A DNA stretch of 64,000 nucleotides. It comes from an uncultured Fulvivirga sp. GTDB lineage: Bacteria; Bacteroidota; Bacteroidia; Cytophagales; Cyclobacteriaceae. The DNA lies in the NCBI GenBank assembly GCA_947500555.1, contig CANMSE010000001.1, positions 1,033,375 through 1,097,374 of the forward strand. Direction: 5' to 3'. Positions 60,742-64,000 of the stretch are shown piece by piece. How positions within the stretch are numbered: position 1 is the first letter of the stretch; each line of letters opens with the position of its first letter. Both the position numbers and the translations under genes were made by a program. Below the pieces are notes generated by a model. It searched no databases and was not told the DNA's origin. It worked only from the letters and a program-made list of their open reading frames with translations.

Positions 60742-61104
60742 ATGAAAAACACATTTAAAAAGTCCGAAAGGCTCAGTAAAAAGACATTGATTAAGGAACT
60801 CTTTGATAAGGGTTCCTCTTTTTATTTGCACCCTTTCAAAGTATATCACCTCATATCCGATGAGGTTGGAGTCAACCAGATATTAGTTTCTATTCCAAAA
60901 CGAAACTTCAAAAAAGCGGTTGATAGAAATAAATTGAAAAGAAGAATTCGAGAAGCCTATCGTTTGAATAAGCAAGAGCTTACATCAAACTGCCAGATGA
61001 TTGCCTACATTTATATTGGAAAAATACCTGAACCATTTAATTTAATAGAACAGGTTATGATTCAGTCGCTAAAGAAAGTGTCGAAAATATCAAGTGTTGA
61101 ATAA
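60742..61104 (+). CDS. rnpA: Ribonuclease P protein component
   Basis: A 120-residue RNase P protein. The ATG at 60742 is preferred to a TTG three codons earlier. The family signature is RNKLKRRIREAYR (about 64-76), preceded by SIPKRNFKKAVD. It assists the RNA subunit in cutting tRNA 5' leaders. Its last 11 bases overlap the S41 protease gene. The RNase P RNA gene itself is not in the window, and yidD/yidC do not follow. Confidence 0.96.
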   Translation: MKNTFKKSERLSKKTLIKELFDKGSSFYLHPFKVYHLISDEVGVNQILVSIPKRNFKKAVDRNKLKRRIREAYRLNKQELTSNCQMIAYIYIGKIPEPFNLIEQVMIQSLKKVSKISSVE

Positions 61105-62719
61105 GCGCACATATATAGTAATCGCCATTTTTATGGTTGCGATTATGGCATTTGTTGCTCCTACCGATCGGTACTTTACCATCGCAAAGAACCTTGACAT
61201 CTTTGCTTCACTTTTTAAACAAGTAGATGAACTGTATGTCGATCAAACGCAACCGGATGAACTCATGGAACATGCGATTGATGGTATGCTTTCCTCGCTT
61301 GATCCTTACACTAATTTCATTCCAGAAAAAGAATCGGAAGCATTTCGAACGTCAACGACAGGTGAATATGCGGGGATTGGTGCTCAAATAAGTATAATAA
61401 ATGATAAGGTCTATATATCTATGCTTTATGAGGGTTTTGCAGCCCATAGAACAGGTCTAAAAATAGGCGACAGACTGGTTGAAATTGAAAGTAAGGTAAT
61501 ACAACAACCAAGTATTAAGAAAATAAGTCAATTATTAAAAGGGCAGCCAAAGTCTGTGGCCTTTATCAAGGTCTTAAGGTCAGGTAATGTTGATACACTA
61601 AGTTTCGAAATAAGAAGAGAGAAAATTAAAATCAAAAACATCACTTATTATGGACTACTGGAAAATGATATTGGTTATATCCGTCTGGAAGAGTTTACCA
61701 CCGGAGCGGGACAAGAGGTTAGGGAAGCTACCAAGAATTTAAAATCACTAGGTGCTAAAGGACTGATACTGGACTTACGAGATAATCCTGGCGGTTTATT
61801 AAGTGAAGCAGTAAATGTAAGCAACGTCTTTATTTCAAAAAATCGCTTAATTGTTGAGACCAGGGGCAAAGCAAAGGAATGGAATCGAAGATATAAGACA
61901 CTTAACAGTAGTATTGATGAAAATATTCCGCTTGCGGTGCTCATTAATTATGGGAGTGCTTCTGCATCAGAAATAGTTGCAGGAGTGATTCAGGATTACG
62001 ATCGTGGGATATTGGTGGGTGTAAAAACATTTGGTAAAGGCTTGGTTCAGACTACTAGGCCACTTACATACAGTTCACAGTTAAAAGTAACTACAGCAAA
62101 ATATTATATTCCCAGTGGAAGGTGTATTCAAGCAATAAATTACTTCAGAGATCCAGAAATTACAAATCAAGATTCATTAGGTAGAGAATACAAGACACGT
62201 AATGGTAGAGCTGTATATGATGGAACCGGTTTACTACCTGACAAAATTGTGCCTCAGTCAGAATATCCGGTTATCACCAATGCTCTTGTTTCACAGGGGT
62301 ATATCTTTCGTTATGCTAATCACTATGTCGGCAAAGGTTTGCAGCTTGTAAATGGTGATATGCCAGATGGGGAGTATCAAAATTTTGTTAACTGGGTAAA
62401 CGATCAAGAGTTTGATTATGAAACTCAAGTAGGAAAGGGAGTTGAGAATCTTGTTCAGATTTCGAAAGAAGAAAGCTATTTCAACTCCTTGAAATATGAC
62501 ATCACTCAATTGAAATTAAAAGTTTCAGAAAACAAGGAAAGTGATTTTAGCTTGCATAAAGAACAAATCAAATTGGAGCTAGAAAAAGAAATTGCCCTGA
62601 GATTAGACTTGATGAAGGGTCTAATAAAGAAATCAATTCAATCTGATAAAATAGTTTTAGAAGCTATAAATAGCCTGAAGAATAAAAGTAATTACAAAGA
62701 ACTCCTTTCCAAAAAGTGA
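61094..62719 (+). CDS. S41 C-terminal processing protease
   Basis: A 541-residue CtpA/Prc-family serine protease. An N-terminal membrane anchor or signal (about 7-23) is followed by an N-domain, a PDZ domain (about 90-170), and the catalytic core with the nucleophile Ser in NYGSASASEIVAG and Lys in VGVKTFGKGLVQTT, with a GLILDLRDNPGGLL block before it. The C-terminal region is helical and coiled-coil-like (about 455-541). The GTG at 61094 is the probable start and overlaps rnpA by 11 bases; a TTG follows directly. It processes or degrades periplasmic proteins. Confidence 0.94.
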   Translation: MLNKRTYIVIAIFMVAIMAFVAPTDRYFTIAKNLDIFASLFKQVDELYVDQTQPDELMEHAIDGMLSSLDPYTNFIPEKESEAFRTSTTGEYAGIGAQISIINDKVYISMLYEGFAAHRTGLKIGDRLVEIESKVIQQPSIKKISQLLKGQPKSVAFIKVLRSGNVDTLSFEIRREKIKIKNITYYGLLENDIGYIRLEEFTTGAGQEVREATKNLKSLGAKGLILDLRDNPGGLLSEAVNVSNVFISKNRLIVETRGKAKEWNRRYKTLNSSIDENIPLAVLINYGSASASEIVAGVIQDYDRGILVGVKTFGKGLVQTTRPLTYSSQLKVTTAKYYIPSGRCIQAINYFRDPEITNQDSLGREYKTRNGRAVYDGTGLLPDKIVPQSEYPVITNALVSQGYIFRYANHYVGKGLQLVNGDMPDGEYQNFVNWVNDQEFDYETQVGKGVENLVQISKEESYFNSLKYDITQLKLKVSENKESDFSLHKEQIKLELEKEIALRLDLMKGLIKKSIQSDKIVLEAINSLKNKSNYKELLSKK

Positions 62720-63396
62720 TGACAATCATTCTAAGTATAGAAACTGCAACGCCTAAGTGTTCTATAGCACTGCATGCTGATGGGTCACTTTTATCCAGAC
62801 TTGCTTTACACAAGGGACAGAGTCATTCTACGTATTTAAGCCCAGCGATAAATGCTCTAATAGAGCTTTGCGATTTAAAGATGACGGATTTAAGTGCTAT
62901 AGCATTATCTAAAGGGCCAGGCTCTTATACAGGTTTACGTATAGGCACCTCAACTGCCAAGGGATTATGCTATGCATTAGATACCCCACTTATTTCCGTC
63001 AATACTTTGGAGGTGCTGGTTCAAGCCGTAAAAAATGAGCCTGTAAAATACTTCTGTCCAATGTTAGATGCTAGAAGGATGGAGGTTTATTCGGCTATAT
63101 ATCATCAAGATCTACGACCTATAAAACCTACCAATGCTGTCATATTGGATGACCATTCTTATAGAGAAATTCTTGACGATGGAAGAGTGTTATTTTTTGG
63201 TGATGGATCTAATAAGTTTCGAGATATAGTTAAACATCCCAATGCTCAATTTATGGCAGATATTGAACCAGATGCCCAGCAATTAGGAGAGTTGGCATTA
63301 CAAAAATTTAAGGATAAGAATTTCGAAGATCTGGCTTATTTTGAACCATACTATTTAAAAGAGTTTAGAGCCACCAAACCAAAAACACTTCTTTAA
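62719..63396 (+). CDS. tsaB: tRNA threonylcarbamoyladenosine biosynthesis protein TsaB
   Basis: A 225-residue ASKHA-fold protein. The ATG at 62719 overlaps the protease stop by one base (TGATG) and is preferred over a GTG one codon earlier. LSIETATPKCSIAL opens the N-domain, and SKGPGSYTGLRIGTSTAKGLCYAL (about 74-97) is the TsaB hallmark. It is a scaffold with TsaD for the t6A37 modification of ANN-decoding tRNAs. Length is typical. Confidence 0.94.
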   Translation: MTIILSIETATPKCSIALHADGSLLSRLALHKGQSHSTYLSPAINALIELCDLKMTDLSAIALSKGPGSYTGLRIGTSTAKGLCYALDTPLISVNTLEVLVQAVKNEPVKYFCPMLDARRMEVYSAIYHQDLRPIKPTNAVILDDHSYREILDDGRVLFFGDGSNKFRDIVKHPNAQFMADIEPDAQQLGELALQKFKDKNFEDLAYFEPYYLKEFRATKPKTLL

Positions 63397-63408
63397 TGTT
63401 TAGTACTC

Positions 63409-63918
63409 ATGGCTGAAGGAATCATTAATAAAGTAGCTAATAGTAAACTAGTCTCTTTTAACCTGGAGGATTACCATACCAAAGGGGAAAGACAAGTATT
63501 TGATATCAAAGACTGGTTATTTCAAGGAATGATATTAAAAGAAAAAGATTTCAGGAATTATGTAAAAGAACATTACTGGAGTCAATATCAGGGAATGAAT
63601 GTAGCGATAGTCTGCTCAGCTGATGCAATTGTTCCTACATGGGCTTACATGCTAATTGCAACAAAATTAGAGCCGCATGCTAACATGCTGATTTTTGGAA
63701 GCAAAGCGGAGTTAGAGAATGCGCTGTTTCAACAAGCTCTTTCAAAAATTGATATTAATGATTACAAAGACGCAAAAGTTGTAATAAAGGGCTGTGGTGA
63801 TATTCCAGTACCTGACTATGCGTATGTAGAGATCACACGCCTTTTAAGACCTCATGTATCTAGTATAATGTACGGGGAGCCCTGCAGCACGGTACCGTTA
63901 TATAAGGTGAAGAAATAG
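63409..63918 (+). CDS. DUF2480-like protein
   Basis: A 169-residue soluble protein matching the DUF2480 family found in Bacteroidota. It opens with the sequence AEGIINKVANSKLVSFNLEDY and has conserved VEITRLLRPHVSSIMYGEPCSTVPLY at the C-terminus. Two cysteines (GCGD and GEPC) near the end could bind metal. Function is unknown. It lies 12 bases after tsaB and is probably co-transcribed with it. Confidence 0.85.
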   Translation: MAEGIINKVANSKLVSFNLEDYHTKGERQVFDIKDWLFQGMILKEKDFRNYVKEHYWSQYQGMNVAIVCSADAIVPTWAYMLIATKLEPHANMLIFGSKAELENALFQQALSKIDINDYKDAKVVIKGCGDIPVPDYAYVEITRLLRPHVSSIMYGEPCSTVPLYKVKK

Positions 63919-63965
63919 TTCATATATTTTCTCTTAAGGTTAGTGCTAAGTTAGTTTAGTTGATT

Positions 63966-63973
63966 TACCTTTG
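63966..63973 (+). promoter_or_regulatory. -7 element for a gene beyond the window
   Basis: TACCTTTG, an exact TAnnTTTG match followed by CAGTCC, lies near the right edge. No -33 TTTG at 19 bases. The gene it serves is outside the window. Confidence 0.55.
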
Positions 63974-64000
63974 CAGTCCTCTTAAAAGTGAGGGGGATTT

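Noticed and set aside
60502..60849. Minus-strand open frames opposite rpmH and rnpA
   Set aside because: They are antisense to two certain genes and have no supporting motif.
60440..61104. rpmH-rnpA as a marker of the replication origin
   Set aside because: There is no dnaA, gidA, parA or DnaA-box cluster in the window, and in this phylum the pair is not a reliable origin marker.

Overview
This is an AT-rich chromosomal segment from a Bacteroidota bacterium, most likely a marine or soil member of the Cytophagales (Fulvivirga/Marivirga/Roseivirga-like). The evidence is the type IX secretion/gliding genes (PorP/SprF-like, GldK, GldL, GldM, GldN and an SprE/PorW-like TPR lipoprotein), a SusC-like TonB receptor with a carboxypeptidase-regulatory N-domain, an ATP synthase operon that lacks the beta and epsilon genes, Bacteroidota promoters of the form TTTG-N19-TAnnTTTG, and an almost complete absence of Shine-Dalgarno sequences. 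The one strong Shine-Dalgarno lies in front of rpsU, as expected for this phylum. I saw no prophage, insertion sequence, CRISPR array or rRNA, and no gene-free stretch longer than about 210 bases.

Layout. 1-9.5 kb: start of a metallophosphoesterase (minus strand, cut by the window edge), a MoxR ATPase, a surface-lipoprotein candidate with a TonB-dependent receptor, an LprI-like lipoprotein, a SPOR/OmpA-type envelope protein, an SDR epimerase and a LOG-family protein. 9.5-14.9 kb: a lytic transglycosylase, then a five-gene arsenosugar cluster (CMD protein, radical-SAM ArsS, purine nucleoside phosphorylase, ArsM, aldo/keto reductase). Three short palindromic elements lie just before or inside this cluster. 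15-24.6 kb: UvrA with a partly lost zinc site, an orphan solute-binding protein, NDH-2 with a small membrane protein, a LytS/LytTR two-component pair, and a minus-strand group (TerB-like, cyclase, HemW). 24.7-28.3 kb: an Omp85-like protein, a DUF4271-like membrane protein and HemD.

28.4-40.8 kb: T9SS region. porP and gldKLMN run rightward and meet a leftward operon of sprE/porW, pbp1A and uvrC; the two share one bidirectional terminator. GldN carries an insert that looks like a CBM5/12 carbohydrate-binding module. 40.9-47.9 kb: M23 peptidase, bactofilin, two AtpI/AtpZ-like genes and atpBEFHAG, all rightward, with a strong hairpin between atpE and atpF. 47.9-50.7 kb, leftward: rpsU, xerC and hpf, with a terminator hairpin touching the xerC start codon; an acyl-CoA dehydrogenase is separately promoted. 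50.8-56 kb: UDP-glucose dehydrogenase and UDP-glucuronate decarboxylase (UDP-xylose route), an AsmA-like protein, and two tRNA-Val genes, each with its own promoter and terminator. 56-64 kb: a DUF6515-like protein, a glycerophosphodiesterase, a PfkB adenosine kinase, an M61 peptidase, rpmH-rnpA, an S41 protease, TsaB, a DUF2480-like protein and a promoter for a gene beyond the window.

The main themes are envelope biogenesis and secretion (T9SS, peptidoglycan synthases and hydrolases, Omp85, AsmA), respiration and ATP synthesis (NDH-2, F-type ATPase), translation (rpsU, hpf, rpmH, rnpA, tsaB, tRNAs), and one specialised pathway, arsenosugar synthesis.
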